A stretch of 64,000 nucleotides of DNA from Amaranthus tricolor. Its lineage: Eukaryota; Streptophyta; Magnoliopsida; Caryophyllales; Amaranthaceae. Below, piece after piece: positions 54,044 to 64,000 of the stretch. The DNA lies in assembly GCF_026212465.1 (NCBI RefSeq), contig NC_080048.1, positions 36,189,700-36,253,699 of the forward strand, written 5' to 3'. Under the pieces are notes generated by a model. That model ran no database searches. It saw nothing but the letters and a program-made list of their open reading frames with translations, and was not told where the DNA came from. Position numbers and translations under genes: made by a program. Position 1 is the first letter of the stretch. Each line of letters opens with the position of its first letter.

Positions 54044-55559
54044 CTGTTTGATGCAATTTGGTAATCAAAAGGACTTATACATAAAGTAAACCCTATATAA
54101 ACCTAGTTTCTTCTAAAAAAAATCGTTTCAATTTTTTTTATTTTAAGCAATTTTATTTGTTATTTTTTAAAATAATTTTCTACTTATATCACTTCATTTT
54201 GGAGATATAAATCTTGGTTATTCTAATTTTAATACACAAATTGTCAAATAAGACAGTTATATGATGATATCGTTTCTATTAAACTGACTCAAATATATTT
54301 TGTCTTAAAGTGATTACTTACTTTTTAAAATGATTAATATGTATAGTCCTAGAGTGATTAAGTATAACCTTAAGTGATTACTTACAATCTTAAAATAATT
54401 AATTAAAAAAATAAATTAATTATATAGGTTCGTAGCATATGTAACGATCTCATACAAGACTAGATTTTTTATTTTTTATTTTTTTAAAACCATACAAGAC
54501 TAGTTGGGTCATCACAAGTTTTTTAACTAACTTTATTTAGCATTTTTAATGTTTGTGTATTTTTTCCATAAATTTTATATTAATGTTTATAGTCTATATT
54601 TTCTTTATTAAATTATGATTCAATAAATAATGTTTCATTTAAAAAATTCAACTTTTTTAATTTACATGAATATTTTATATGAAAACATTAAATAAAAACA
54701 GAAAGAGTATATTATATAGCCCCTCTACCTTTGTATAGTGGACTTTGATATTCTAGTTTTCCTATTTTCTTTATATTTATAGATTACTTATAATTATTAT
54801 GTTTTGTTTAATTGAATTTATGTCTCTTCATACACCTATTTAAGGCTAAGTTTCAATCAAAGCTAAAGAGAATGAATCATTGTATGCATTAAGGTTCTTG
54901 AATTAAATGCTAGAGTTTAAATTAAATGGATAAAAGTTGTTTTGATGCATATTAGAGTTTTTTATGGCCACAATTAATTTTGTTTTTATGTGCAAATTAT
55001 TAAAATGTAAATTTACTCTTGATAATTGTTAGTCCTTTCATGAGACAATAGAATAACATATACAAGATGTTTATTTCTATTTGAAATTATGATCTCTTTC
55101 GATTTGAATGTATGTTTTATCATCTGGTATTTTGCAATATATTGACATTTCACATTCATAATATTGATAATTCACAAATTTTATTCACAGTTATTGAGAA
55201 TGGGCTATGATAATTAGTGAAATACAAACAAAAACAAAATGCACAAAAATACACAAAAACAGACAAAAATAATAATGGAAACAAACACAAGATTTATGAG
55301 ATATCTATGGATACCTCCCCTTCAAAATAAGTTTCTTATTATTAATATATCAACATACATCAATAACTCAACCCACACAAGCCTTGAGAACGCTCTCTCA
55401 AGGTAAAGATTGAAGCTTTATACTCAATCTCACACAAACAAGCAAATACAAAGAGGAAGAACCCTTATGGTGTAAACCCTAGTTTATCTCTCTTGTAAGT
55501 GCCTCTCCCATACCCTAATGATGCTCTAAGACCCTCTTTTATATTCCTATAACACATTA

Positions 55560-55870
55560 TAGAACACTAGTTTCGTGGGCTAGTACCCGCTCGAGCGAGC
55601 GTCGAGCGGTTCATCTCAGCATTGTGATCTTCAAGTGACCTGCTGTTGTGCTCGACCATTCCTTCATTCGTGCCTTGCCTTGATCAAGGCACTTCATCCC
55701 TTTTATAAACCTCTTCAAGTCATCATCATTGAACACTTGATCAAGAGACCCAGACCTTAACATCCCATTTCCCATGGCATATCCCACACCACTCTTCTCT
55801 TGTGCAGTCAACTCTCCTTTCGTGCGAGTATTGTTGTGTACAAGCCTAATGTCAAATCTAGCATGACAAG
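55560..55870. repeat. GC-richer repeat fragment with GCTCGA motifs
   Basis: CCGCTCGAGCGAGCGTCGAG at 55587-55607 resembles the motifs in the solo LTR (16213-16512). It is followed by a stretch with GATCAAGGCACTTCATCC and a more balanced base composition than its surroundings. Probably an LTR-derived remnant; borders and class unclear. Confidence 0.35.
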
Positions 55871-57658
55871 AGGTCAGATATGGGAATGACTACTGCACCT
55901 AAATCTCTATAGTCGAAAGGACTTTCGTGTGAGGGAATTAGGGACGTATTAGAATACCTACATTTCTTAAAATTTTAACCATCAGTCTCAACTTTTGATT
56001 AAATCAGTTGCTTTCACAACCTTATGATTGAGTTGAGTTTGTATGATACGTAGCCTTCTTGTGGAATCTATGCTTCTCTTCCATTCATTCAAACGCCAAA
56101 ACCAATGCATTCTGTAATTTACAATAAAACCCAAATAAATAGTAGAATCAACTGTTATTTTCCTCCCGCTGAACACTCTATACATATCTTCCAAAACCAG
56201 AATCAGTGTATCATTTTTACACATTTATATTGCTTAAAGAAAAAGGCAGCAAAACCACAGTCTCTCGATCGAATCAATAAAACACATGAAACTAGAAATT
56301 ACTAATTCTGGGTCATCCGAATTAGATGTTTCGGGTCAGTTTGAAATCGGGTTTTGTGACCATATTGTTTTACATCATAGTAAATCATTTTTAAAGTCGG
56401 GTCAAATCAGGTTCGGTCATAAATTATAAGGTCGGATACATTTCGAATTATCGAGTCTGTTTTAAACACCTTTAGTTAGATGATAGAAACAATTAAATTC
56501 TGAGGATAAGATTAAACGTATGGGAATAAGAATTAATTGAAGGTAGTAGTAAATTATGGGGATAAGATATAAAAGTCCGATAGTAAAAGTTAATAAAAGT
56601 AGTGGGGTTATAAATAAGGCCACCTCGTAAATTTGGGGTATATGTACCTACTTTGTATTATATACCTTTACAATTTAAGAAAAAAAATCAAAAAAAAATA
56701 TTAATATATGATAAAATCTTTTCATTAATTTATTTTTTTATCCAACTAGTCAATACTTAAGTTTTAAATTGAAATTGAGAATTTTGAAAAATAGATAGCA
56801 TAGCAAATTCTTTTGGTCGCGCTCTTCTTTATGGATATGAGTTGCCGCCGTCCTTTCCTTTCCAAATCCTGTTTATAATTTTTCTATGAACGGTATATAC
56901 TTGGTAGCATGAATGCATGATGATGATGAGAAGATAACATAGCAAATTATAGTCAATAACTTTTTTCTTATTATGATTTCAGAAATTTATTACTTGATCA
57001 CTCTTGTGTAATATAATATATGTCATGTGTTGCGGTAATTGAAAAAAAATAATTATAAGAAAAGTATAGGGCATCTCCAATAATAAACTATATAATGTAG
57101 ACCCCTTTGCACACTAATAGTCCAATATGATTATAATCTAAAATAAATATGCAACAAAATAGGACATAATATTATTATTATTAATATTATGAAATTAAAT
57201 AAGTGTTGCAAACAAGGAAGGAAGTATTAAAATATTTACTAGTATTTTGTAAAGATTAATAGAAAAATCTGCCTTTCTTTTCGCTGACTGTTGAAAATTT
57301 ATAGAAATTTGGAAGTATATTGTCCCTGTCAAATCAGCAAAATATATTTCTTACTTTTTCCTTTATGTAATTTCGTTATCTTTGCTATAATCATCATGCA
57401 TTAATATTGGGAAGTATATGCTATAGGAAAGAAAAAAATATTCTTAATAATACAATTTTTTTTATTAATTTACCTATAATAATACCAACTTTAGTTTATT
57501 AACTAATTTATAATTTTTTTGTCTTACACATCTCATGAACCTGACTCCTTATTAATTTATAATTTTAACATATAATTTAATGGTTGATTAAATATAAATA
57601 AATCAATTATAGTTTACTGGATAAATTATAGAAATTAAACATGAGGTTGACATCAAAA

Positions 57659-57731
57659 GCGCTTGTGGCTCAATGGATAGACCATCTGTATGTGGAGCAA
57701 AAAGTTTGAGGTTCAATTTCTACTGGGCGCA
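57659..57731 (+). mobile_element. tRNA-like SINE head
   Basis: GCGCTTGTGGCTCAATGGAT (A box) and GGTTCAATTTC (B box) are spaced like a tRNA, with acceptor-like ends GCGC..GCGC. The anticodon stem does not pair and the acceptor stem needs three G-U wobbles, so a tRNA-derived SINE is more likely than a working tRNA. A second TTCGAA-containing block follows to about 57930. Confidence 0.45.
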
Positions 57732-59290
57732 GGTATTAATTAGTTTGAGGGTTTCTTGACTGCGCACATTTTTCTTTACTCCCTCTTTGGGAGAAAATAT
57801 ATGATTTATCTGCATTTTTCAGGAAAAAGGAAAATCCCCCATTCGAACCCTACCTTGTGCGAAATACTGGAAGTATTCTTTACCTAAACATAAGGTTCGT
57901 GGTTCGAATATTAATATTAGCTATGAATTTAGATTTTTATGATATGTTCTTTAGAATAATAATTTAATAGAAATCTTTCTTTGAAAGACGCTCACACAAC
58001 TCTTATTGGTACTACCTCTCCAAACTTTTCAAGTCATATTATAAATTCTAAAAATTTTCTCATATAAAAACTTTTTTTTTTCTTGGTGTATCGGTAATTT
58101 CGTAATGTTATCATTATTATTAATGTTATTATCATTCATTTTTTTATATTAATATATTATTTTTAATAAAGGCAATATTGTAGATTTGTAGTAGTATTTG
58201 AGAGATAGAAATTGTTATGTCACTCTCTTACATGAGCTGTTACTTTCTATGCGTGTGGAAAAGCATGTAAAGGACATGTCCATGCAGTTGCTTAGTGTTG
58301 ATACCTGGTAGGCTGGTAGCCTGGTACTACTCCTTTCTGTTTCTTTGTTTTAGATTTGAAGTAGAGGTTTTAAGCATATTCAATATGATTGACCGCCTGT
58401 ATATGACCGTGAAAATTAAAAGTCTTAATATTAAATTATGAAGTGTATGTTAAACGTTTAAAAATACAAAGTTGTTGGAAAAATATAAAATTACACAGAG
58501 TCTTCAAAAAATTTATTACTTTTTACTTTGCCGTTGTTAGTATGTTGTGGTGTTTTAACAACTACCAACATACGTGTATGATCAAATAAACTTGAGAATT
58601 GTGATCTCATATTGCAATTTGTGGAAATATTAATAAAAATGGAAAAGTGATTACGCTCTTTGGTGGGGTAATTATAATTGTTAATGCAGGAAATAAAAAT
58701 AAATAATGGATTTTATTATTGGAGTATTAAGTGAGTCATATGAAAAAATAACAATTCAATAAATTTGACGAACTTAAGGCTCATCCTCCTACTCAATTCC
58801 AATTGCTCTAAAACAAAGTTATGTGTCTTTGTTCATCTTCCAACATCTTGTCTTGAGTGGAAAATTCTTGAACAACGTTGCCCATGCTTTAGCAAATGTG
58901 TCAAAATTTCTGCTTTCAGTAAAAATATTTTTACTCACAAATGCTCCATTCAATTCTGAGCAATTGTTGTATTTATTTTTTTTATTTTTCGATCATTTTT
59001 AATTTGTATTTTATTCTTAATTCAAATGTCAAAAATATAGTCAAGTGTAATCTTGTTTGATTTGTGTATATATAAATTTTAATAATATAAATTTTTTTAA
59101 TTTTTAATTATACGCAGTTAGAGATATTTAAAATTGAATTAGTATATTAGACAAAGTGTAAAAACTAAAAGAATTAGTGTGAAGTAGTAACACTAGCACT
59201 ATAAAAAAACGTAAGATGATAAGAGTATAGATTTCTTGTTTAACGATTGGAAAAATCTAGAAAAAAAGGAAAATTCTATACAGTAGAAAC

Positions 59291-59859
59291 GAAGTTTGGG
59301 AAAACGCGAGTGATAGTACTTTTTTATGATTTTTCCTTATGATAGCAACGTAGTTTCAAGTTTATTAAAACCGTAGCAAATTCCGTTTAAAACTTGAATA
59401 ATCCAATGTCTTTTATTCTTTTTTAAATTATTCCTTTATTTTTTGTTTGTTGTGATTTAAGTTTTTTTTTAATATTTTTTTATATTAAAATAAAAACCTC
59501 CAAACCTCACCCTAATTTCACCTACCCACTGACCACCACCACTACGATCGCAACCTACTCACTGGAATAAAAGCCATTGAATTTGGTTTGCTACCTTAAT
59601 ATACGTGTGATAGCAGCCAGAAAGATCGATCAGTACTTGACTAAAGATGCATAAGCATGAAGAATCCATGGTTTACACGCTTGCCAGTGGGTTTTATGTA
59701 TCACAAAAACAAAAAAAAAATAATCTCAAAACTAATAAAAAATTAACAGATTATTCAAGTTTTAAATAAAATTTGCTACGATTTTTATAAACTTGAAACC
59801 TTATTGCTATCACGTGGAAAAATTAAAAATATGCTACCATTCGCATTTCGCCAAACCTC
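59291..59859. mobile_element. Fold-back element with ~110-bp terminal inverted repeats
   Basis: The left arm (GAAGTTTGGGAAAACGCGAG, TATGATAGCAACGTAGTTTC, AAAACTTGAATAAT) matches the reverse complement of the right arm (GAGGTTTGGCGAAATGCGAA, GTGATAGCAATAAGGTTTCA, AAAACTTGAATAAT). 569 bp. The centre (59500-59640) is non-repetitive. Long arms suggest a MULE-type or fold-back MITE; no matching 9-bp flank was found. Confidence 0.65.
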
Positions 59860-59875
59860 ATGCAAACTATGAAGA

Positions 59876-60081
59876 TGTTTGGGAAAATAATTTATTAAAC
59901 AATTTAAACTTATTTTGATTAATAGAGGATTAAAGTAAAATTATCTAATGTTTATGTTTTGTAAATTAACTGGTTGAAACATGATAAGCTTTTTAACATG
60001 AAAGTCAGCTGGTCAAAACAGTTAATAAAATAAGTTGGTCACATCGGACAATATAATCAGCTATTGACTGTTTGCCAAACA
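59876..60081. mobile_element. hAT-like MITE
   Basis: TGTTTGGGAAAATAA at the left mirrors CTGTTTGCCAAACA at the right. The interior has GTCAGCTGGTCAAAAC and AATCAGCTATTGACTG motifs common in plant hAT MITEs. No TSD verified. 60082-60328 is plain AT-rich flank. Confidence 0.45.
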
Positions 60082-60632
60082 CCCATATATAATCTTTAAA
60101 TTTCTAGTGAAATCCTAGTTTGGATAAAGACCTACTTCCCCGTTATGAAATTCTCGCACCTAATTATGATATCTTGTGTGAAAAAATATCACTATTAATA
60201 ACAAGTACTTCCTCCTGAAATTCTTACTCACATTTGTAACATATTATTTGAGGAACCGTTACTGTCAATATTAAGTATAATAAAACAGCGGAAGTATAAA
60301 TAAAACAAAAGAATCAAAGGCTTTTGAATTGTTTTAAGGGTGATGCTATTTTTCGCCACCCCTTTTCATTTTATCGCCACCCCCCTGTAAAATTACATTT
60401 TTGCCCCTGTATTTAAAAAATTACAAAATTGCCACTATATTTAAAAATTAATTAATAAATGTAAATCACGCTTAATAACACTAATAAGAATTTAATGCGT
60501 AAGATTTGTCTATATATATGGAATTCTGAGATGCGTATGAAGTACGAATTCAAACACGGTACTATCACTCTAAAAACTGGTATTATCTCTCTAAAAAGTG
60601 TTAAAGAAGTGGTAACCCGTAATTGGTTAAAT

Positions 60633-61830
60633 ATGGCTAACGAAAGTGACTATGAGTCGGATGCGGTACGTAAAGTTGTCGTTGGAAAATTATAAAAAAA
60701 AAAGGCGCACAAATCTGGGCGGCTGAACCATGGTTCAGGCGCACAGATCTGGGCGGCTGAACCATGGTTCAGGCGCACAAATCTGGGCGCCTGAACCATG
60801 GTTCAGCCGCCCAGATCTGTGCGCCTGTGAGTTTTTTTTTTTTTTCCGTATTAATTTTTTTTAAATTATTATTATTATTATTGTTAGTACTATTTTTTAT
60901 TTTCCGTATTAATTTTTTTTTTTTTTAAATTTGCAGGAGTTTGAAAACTTTGGAGACAATGTAGACTACTCCGGTAGCTTTGTTACGGATAGGGAATTTA
61001 TCTCCTTAGATGAGTTACATAGTTGGGCCGATGCGATAGCAATAACAATCGGTTTTCAATTTACACGTGCTTCTTATAAAAACAAAGAAGGACGTTCTAG
61101 AGTTAGTGTCTATTTAAGATGTCAACGCTATGGTAATATTAGGGGTGATGTACATAATCTACATAACACTGCCCGACCTGGTTCTAAAAGTAGAAGTTGC
61201 GGGTGTAAATTTATGATTGTAGGAAGTAGTCGTAAACCACCAGAAAGACCTTGGACGGTAAGGGTGTGTCCTGGTGAAAAGGGAAAACATAACCACTCGT
61301 TCTTGGCGTACAGAGATGGTCATGTAAGGGCAAATAGGATTAATGTAGACATTCGAGAGCACATACGACAGCTTAGTGCAACCGGAATGCAACCGGCCTT
61401 TATTATGAATTCTATTAGAGATAATTTTCCTGGTTTTTATGCTAGTATGAATCAGATATATAATATTAGACAATCAATAAGGAGAGAAGAGATGGAGGGT
61501 AGGACTCCCCTTCAACACTGTCTTCATATGGCCACAGAACTTAATTATGTGGTCTGGACAGAATTGGATAACGAAGGGCAATTGAGCAGACTATTAATTG
61601 CAAATCCTACCTCTATCCAAATGATACGTACGTGGCCTTATGTTGTGCTGATAGATACAACGTACAAAACGAACAAACAAAAGTGGCCACTATGTGAAGT
61701 GGCCACTGTCGTGCAACATAATCGTCATCTCTCCCCAGGGCATGTGGAAGGTGTTCGTATCCGGCTGCCACCTCTCGACGAACGCAGATATCAAAGCACA
61801 ATCGATGTGCTGGTGCATAATGACCGGTAG
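60633..61830 (+). pseudogene. MURA-type MULE transposase, C-terminally truncated
   Basis: Exon 1 60633-60665 (MANESDYESDA), intron 60666-60936 (GTACGT..TTGCAG), exon 2 60937-61830. The FAR1/WRKY-GCM1-type zinc module is visible: VSVYLRCQRYGN, SRSCGCKFMIVGS, PWTVRVCPGEKGKHNHS with Cys-Cys-His-x-His. Next is a helical stretch ending in NYVVWTELDNEG, then VVLIDTTYKTNKQKWPLCEV, the start of the MULE DDE domain with its first catalytic Asp. Transposase similarity stops at about 61702; the last ~43 residues come from the antisense strand of the neighbouring PMD gene. The second Asp and the Glu are missing, so it is not catalytic, though the DNA-binding half is intact and could act as a repressor or FAR1-like factor. 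Confidence 0.85.
60704..60825. repeat. 34-bp repeat x3 plus inverted copy: hairpin in MURA intron
   Basis: Units 60704-60737, 60738-60771 and 60772-60805 share GGCGCACARATCTGGGCGSC followed by TGAACCATGGTTCA, itself a palindrome. 60806-60825 is the reverse complement of a unit start. Arms of about 40 nt starting at 60738 can pair with those ending at 60825, with a ~10-nt loop. Confidence 0.9.
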
Positions 61831-62474
61831 TCGGCCGAGGGAAGTGGCAGGTAGAACATCGTTTAGCGCATCGGACATATCCTTCAGTCCGATGATGGAC
61901 TCCACCGGTCTCTTCCTAATACGGCATTCTAGAATCGGAGGCGTACGCTCGGAGCCGTCATAAATAAGTTTAGCTATGTGCCCGCCATAGCTAGGGATCA
62001 GTCGCGTATCTGTCGGCCCACACGGGCTGGGGTGATGTCACTAACCAGTCCGTGTTAGTGGACTGTGAGGGCTGATTATCGACAAAACTACGTCCTGCGC
62101 GCTCAGATGCGGCAGAAGAACTCGGGCCGCCCCGGGCAAATCTGCCGTCGGGGCCGTGAACAACAGCCCAGTCCACTTGGCGACACTCAGTACCTTGGTA
62201 TTGAACATCATCAGCATCATTATCATCATCACTATAAACCCCCCAACTACTCTGGAGGCTGTCAGCCTGGTCATCAATAGGAGTACGCACTTGGTTCAGC
62301 GTACTCGACCTTTGGGCCTCACTGTGTCTGACAGCCTCTTCATGCCTAGCCCTCCTAGCAGAACCCGTCACCCCCCCTCTCATGCGGGTCCCATCTAAGT
62401 AAAGTAGGCCTTGAACTATTACCTCTCAACAATTGCCTAAAAAAACCTTTTCCTTTTCCTTGATTACCAGCCAT
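61690..62474 (-). pseudogene. Plant mobile domain (MAIN-like) gene fragment carried by the MULE
   Basis: Minus strand. The likely start is ATG 62474 (MAGNQGKGKGFFRQLL..). A G7 tract near 62370-62380 shifts the frame to the one reading MRGGVTGSARRARHEEAVR from 62383. That frame is rich in Ser/Asp and reaches WADRYATDP then a stop at 61991, where one extra T breaks the join to the frame reading YGGHIAKLIYDGSERTPP. The last part holds the family signature: CALISAFVERWQPDTNTFHM and PWGEMTIMLHD, as in MAIN/MAIL plant mobile domain proteins (PF10536). It stops at the junction with MURA, so about the C-terminal two thirds of the domain is missing. Two frameshifts and truncation make it a pseudogene. 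Confidence 0.75.
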
Positions 62475-62766
62475 TTTCTACAATTTTTACAGTTTTATTC
62501 AAAGATAAATAATAATTTAACAACAAAAAAATTAACATACAAATTTACACTAATAATTTATAAAACAACACATGAACATATTTATAATAATAAAAAAAAT
62601 AACAATCACATTAATAATAACATAATTAATTATAATAACATTAACATATATTTAATAAAAAAAAATACAATCACAATAATAATAAAAATAAAATTAATAA
62701 TAATAACATTAACAACAATAATAACATACTTCAAAATTTAAATTAATTATTCCTAAATATAACGAA

Positions 62767-62830
62767 AAAAAAAAAAAATTAAAAAGGGAGGCGCCCAGAT
62801 CTGGGCGCCTCCCTTTTTAATTTTTTTTTT
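62767..62830. repeat. Perfect 64-bp palindrome in MULE
   Basis: Two 32-nt arms with no spacer, centred on CCCAGA/TCTGGG between 62798 and 62799. Each arm ends in an A/T homopolymer. The core GGCGCCCAGATCTGGGCGCC is shared with the 131-bp palindrome and, in part, with the repeats at 60704. Confidence 0.95.
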
Positions 62831-62947
62831 CTTTTGCATTCAAAACAATATATAAAATTTACTAAAAAATATAAAAATTACACATTACAACATACAAATT
62901 TACAATAATAATTCAAAATTTAAATTAATTAATCCTAAATACACGAA

Positions 62948-63078
62948 AAAAAAAAGAAATTCAAAACGAGGCGCCCAGATCTGGACGGCTGGACCCCGGT
63001 TCAGGCGCCCAATTTGGGCGCCTGAACCGGGGTCCAGCCGTCCAGATCTGGGCGCCTCGTTTTGAATTTCTTTTTTTT
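62948..63078. repeat. Perfect 131-bp palindrome in MULE
   Basis: Two 65-nt arms around the single central base T63013, no mismatch by eye. The inner part is GC-rich (CGAGGCGCCCAGATCTGG, ACGGCTGGACCCCGGTTCAG) and the outer part is A/T. As RNA it would make a hairpin of about 60 bp. It lies between the right terminal inverted repeat and the PMD gene start. Confidence 0.95.
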
Positions 63079-63344
63079 CCTTTGGCAAATAATTAAATTA
63101 AAAATAACTTACCTCGATTAATAATTTGGGGATTGTACTTAATTTTTGCTCCGAGATTTAGTTTTAGTGACTTGTATTTAGTTGTAGTGAGAATAATTTT
63201 AGGTGGAGTGTGGTATATATAGGAATTTTACCCTTAATGGCAATGTTGTTAATTTTTTATAAAGTAAGGGTAAAATAGTAATTTACTCAGGGGGTGGCGA
63301 TAAAATGAAAAGGGTGGCGGAATATAAGGATTGGGTTGTTTTAA

Positions 63345-63587
63345 TCATCATTAAGAATACTTTGTTGAGGGGACAAAGAGCTACAGAAAGGCCAAGGAAG
63401 GTTCTTTTCTGCATCAAATCTTGTTCTTTAATAAGTGCATATCAACTTTTTCTCTCTTTTCTACTCTCTACTTCTTACACATTCACATACATTAATATAT
63501 TCCTATACTACATTCACTTATTTCAAGATTTTCTTTACTGGGTAATTTGTGTTAATTCTAAAGTATTGAAATTTTGTTCTGAGTTTG
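63345..63587 (+). promoter_or_regulatory. Aux/IAA proximal promoter / 5' UTR, MULE-interrupted
   Basis: 243 bp between the MULE target duplication and the Aux/IAA ATG. It has a pyrimidine-rich leader (CTTTTTCTCTCTTTTCTACT at 63448-63467). I see no TATA box that can be trusted and no intact TGTCTC auxin element here. The distal promoter, if unchanged, now lies left of 60329. Confidence 0.4.
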
Positions 63588-64000
63588 ATGTCTACACCAT
63601 TAGAGCATGATTACATAGGGTTATCAGAGCTTCCTTCAATGGAAAACCCTGTTGCTAATCTCTCTCCAAACCCAAAATCATCTAATTTTGCTTTGAAGAC
63701 TGATTTGAGTCTTAGGTTACCTGGTTTTGAGTCACCAGAAAGGAAAATTGGTTCTGGGGTTACTATTTTTGGTAAGGAATTTGAAGAGAAAACCCTAAAT
63801 GGGTATTCAATTGGCTCATTAAAGGCTTCTGCTTCTGGGGCCAAAAGGGGTTTTTCTGATGCTATAGATGGTTGTGAGCAATGGGTTTTCTCAATTAATG
63901 GGAAATCTGACACTAATTTGAGTAAAGATGGTTGCTTGTACTCTCCTAAGAGTGGGCAAAATGGTAAGAATTTGACTGATTTGGAGAACAATAGGTCTCA
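63588..64000 (+). CDS. Aux/IAA transcriptional repressor (IAA8/IAA9-like), N-terminal part, runs off window
   Basis: Open from ATG 63588 to the window end (137 codons). EHDYIGLSELPS near the start is typical of the IAA8/9/27 branch. Domain I with the LxLxL (EAR) motif is TDLSLRLPGFESPER, residues 38-52, which recruits TOPLESS co-repressors. KRGFSDAIDG (86-95) is the conserved KR pair and linker ahead of the degron. Domain II (VGWPP degron, bound by TIR1/AFB with auxin) and the PB1 domains III/IV would follow to the right. Nuclear protein that represses ARF targets until auxin triggers its degradation. The long minus-strand frame over the same bases is a shadow. Confidence 0.9.
   Translation, partial: MSTPLEHDYIGLSELPSMENPVANLSPNPKSSNFALKTDLSLRLPGFESPERKIGSGVTIFGKEFEEKTLNGYSIGSLKASASGAKRGFSDAIDGCEQWVFSINGKSDTNLSKDGCLYSPKSGQNGKNLTDLENNRS

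Larger units (their letters stand above)
54044..59290. other. Intergenic, no protein gene seen
   Basis: About 5 kb of AT-rich DNA. It contains a trace of the CTTGTATGAGAC MITE near 54440-54510, a GCTCGA-motif repeat at 55560-55870 and a SINE-like block at 57659-57731. Remaining open frames are short and resemble nothing known. Confidence 0.45.
60338..63335 (+). mobile_element. Mutator-like element (MULE) with truncated transposase and antisense plant-mobile-domain gene
   Basis: 2998 bp between 9-bp direct repeats TTGTTTTAA (60329-60337 and 63336-63344), the MULE target-duplication length. The ends are imperfect inverted repeats (CGCCACCCCTTTTCATTTTA, then TCGCCACCCCC, mirrored at 63285-63322), each with a short CGCCACCC duplication. 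Inside, left to right: MURA exons 1 and 2 (plus), a junction at 61698-61707, a PMD gene in antisense, then two long palindromes. Both genes lack their 3' halves, so it can move only if helped. The tips (GGGTGATGC / CCCAATCCT) differ between the ends. Confidence 0.88.

Noticed and set aside
57659..57731. Possible functional tRNA
   Set aside because: The anticodon stem does not pair and the acceptor stem is wobble-rich; treated as a SINE head.
60704..60825. CRISPR-like array of 34-bp repeats
   Set aside because: The units abut with no spacers and lie in a plant transposon; simple tandem and inverted repeats.
62433..62741. 102-codon Asn/Ile/Lys-rich open frame in the MULE
   Set aside because: Low-complexity AT repeat sequence with no family resemblance.
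63611..63991. Long minus-strand open frame opposite the Aux/IAA start
   Set aside because: The plus strand carries the recognisable EAR motif and family text in another frame; this is a shadow.

Overview
This is nuclear DNA of a flowering plant (eudicot). It has intron-rich, AT-rich genes with canonical GT-AG introns, plant-only gene families (PAI with a plastid leader, THA8, Aux/IAA, MTV1) and a dense mix of plant transposable elements. A Caryophyllales/Amaranthaceae-type host is only a guess from repeat flavour.

Genes, left to right. (1) 185-6376, plus: 3' part of an MTV1-type ENTH/VHS clathrin adaptor; its 5' exons lie left of the window. (2) 8884-13470, minus: complete PAI gene (phosphoribosylanthranilate isomerase, tryptophan pathway), 270 aa, convergent with MTV1. 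(3) 18980-35461, minus: complete ASCC1-like KH / 2H-phosphoesterase gene in many small exons, swollen to 16 kb by repeats. (4) 38056-46117, minus: complete RIO2 atypical kinase, 13 exons, 471 aa. (5) 53100-53837, minus: single-exon THA8-like short PPR protein. (6) 53963-54043, minus: tRNA-Ser(CGA). (7) 63588 to the window end, plus: N-terminal part of an IAA8/IAA9-like Aux/IAA repressor. Reading frames and intron phases close exactly for the four spliced host genes. The genes serve different housekeeping roles (vesicle traffic, Trp synthesis, RNA-linked KH/2H function, 40S ribosome maturation, plastid RNA processing, auxin signalling) and do not form an operon-like system.

Mobile DNA fills the spaces and introns. 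The solo LTR 15979-17915 has a 5-bp TSD (ACGTG). LINE reverse-transcriptase remnants lie at 7.3-8.3, 24.1-25.5, 40.4-41.4 and 44.0-44.3 kb. hAT-type elements lie at 24304-25040 (8-bp TSD GCTCCAAC) and 45291-45639. There are also several MITEs and SINE-like tRNA-derived pieces.

Two elements stand out. At 46901-52296 a non-autonomous LTR retrotransposon is organised LTR - internal - LTR - inverted LTR. The whole composite is flanked by one 5-bp TSD (ATTTT), so its right half is a palindrome with about 1.1-kb arms. At 60338-63335 a Mutator-like element (9-bp TSD TTGTTTTAA) carries the 5' half of a MURA transposase gene facing the 5' half of an antisense plant-mobile-domain (MAIN-like) gene, fused at a self-complementary 10-bp repeat. 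It also carries perfect palindromes of 131 and 64 bp and a 34-bp repeat hairpin in the transposase intron. It sits about 250 bp upstream of the Aux/IAA start codon.
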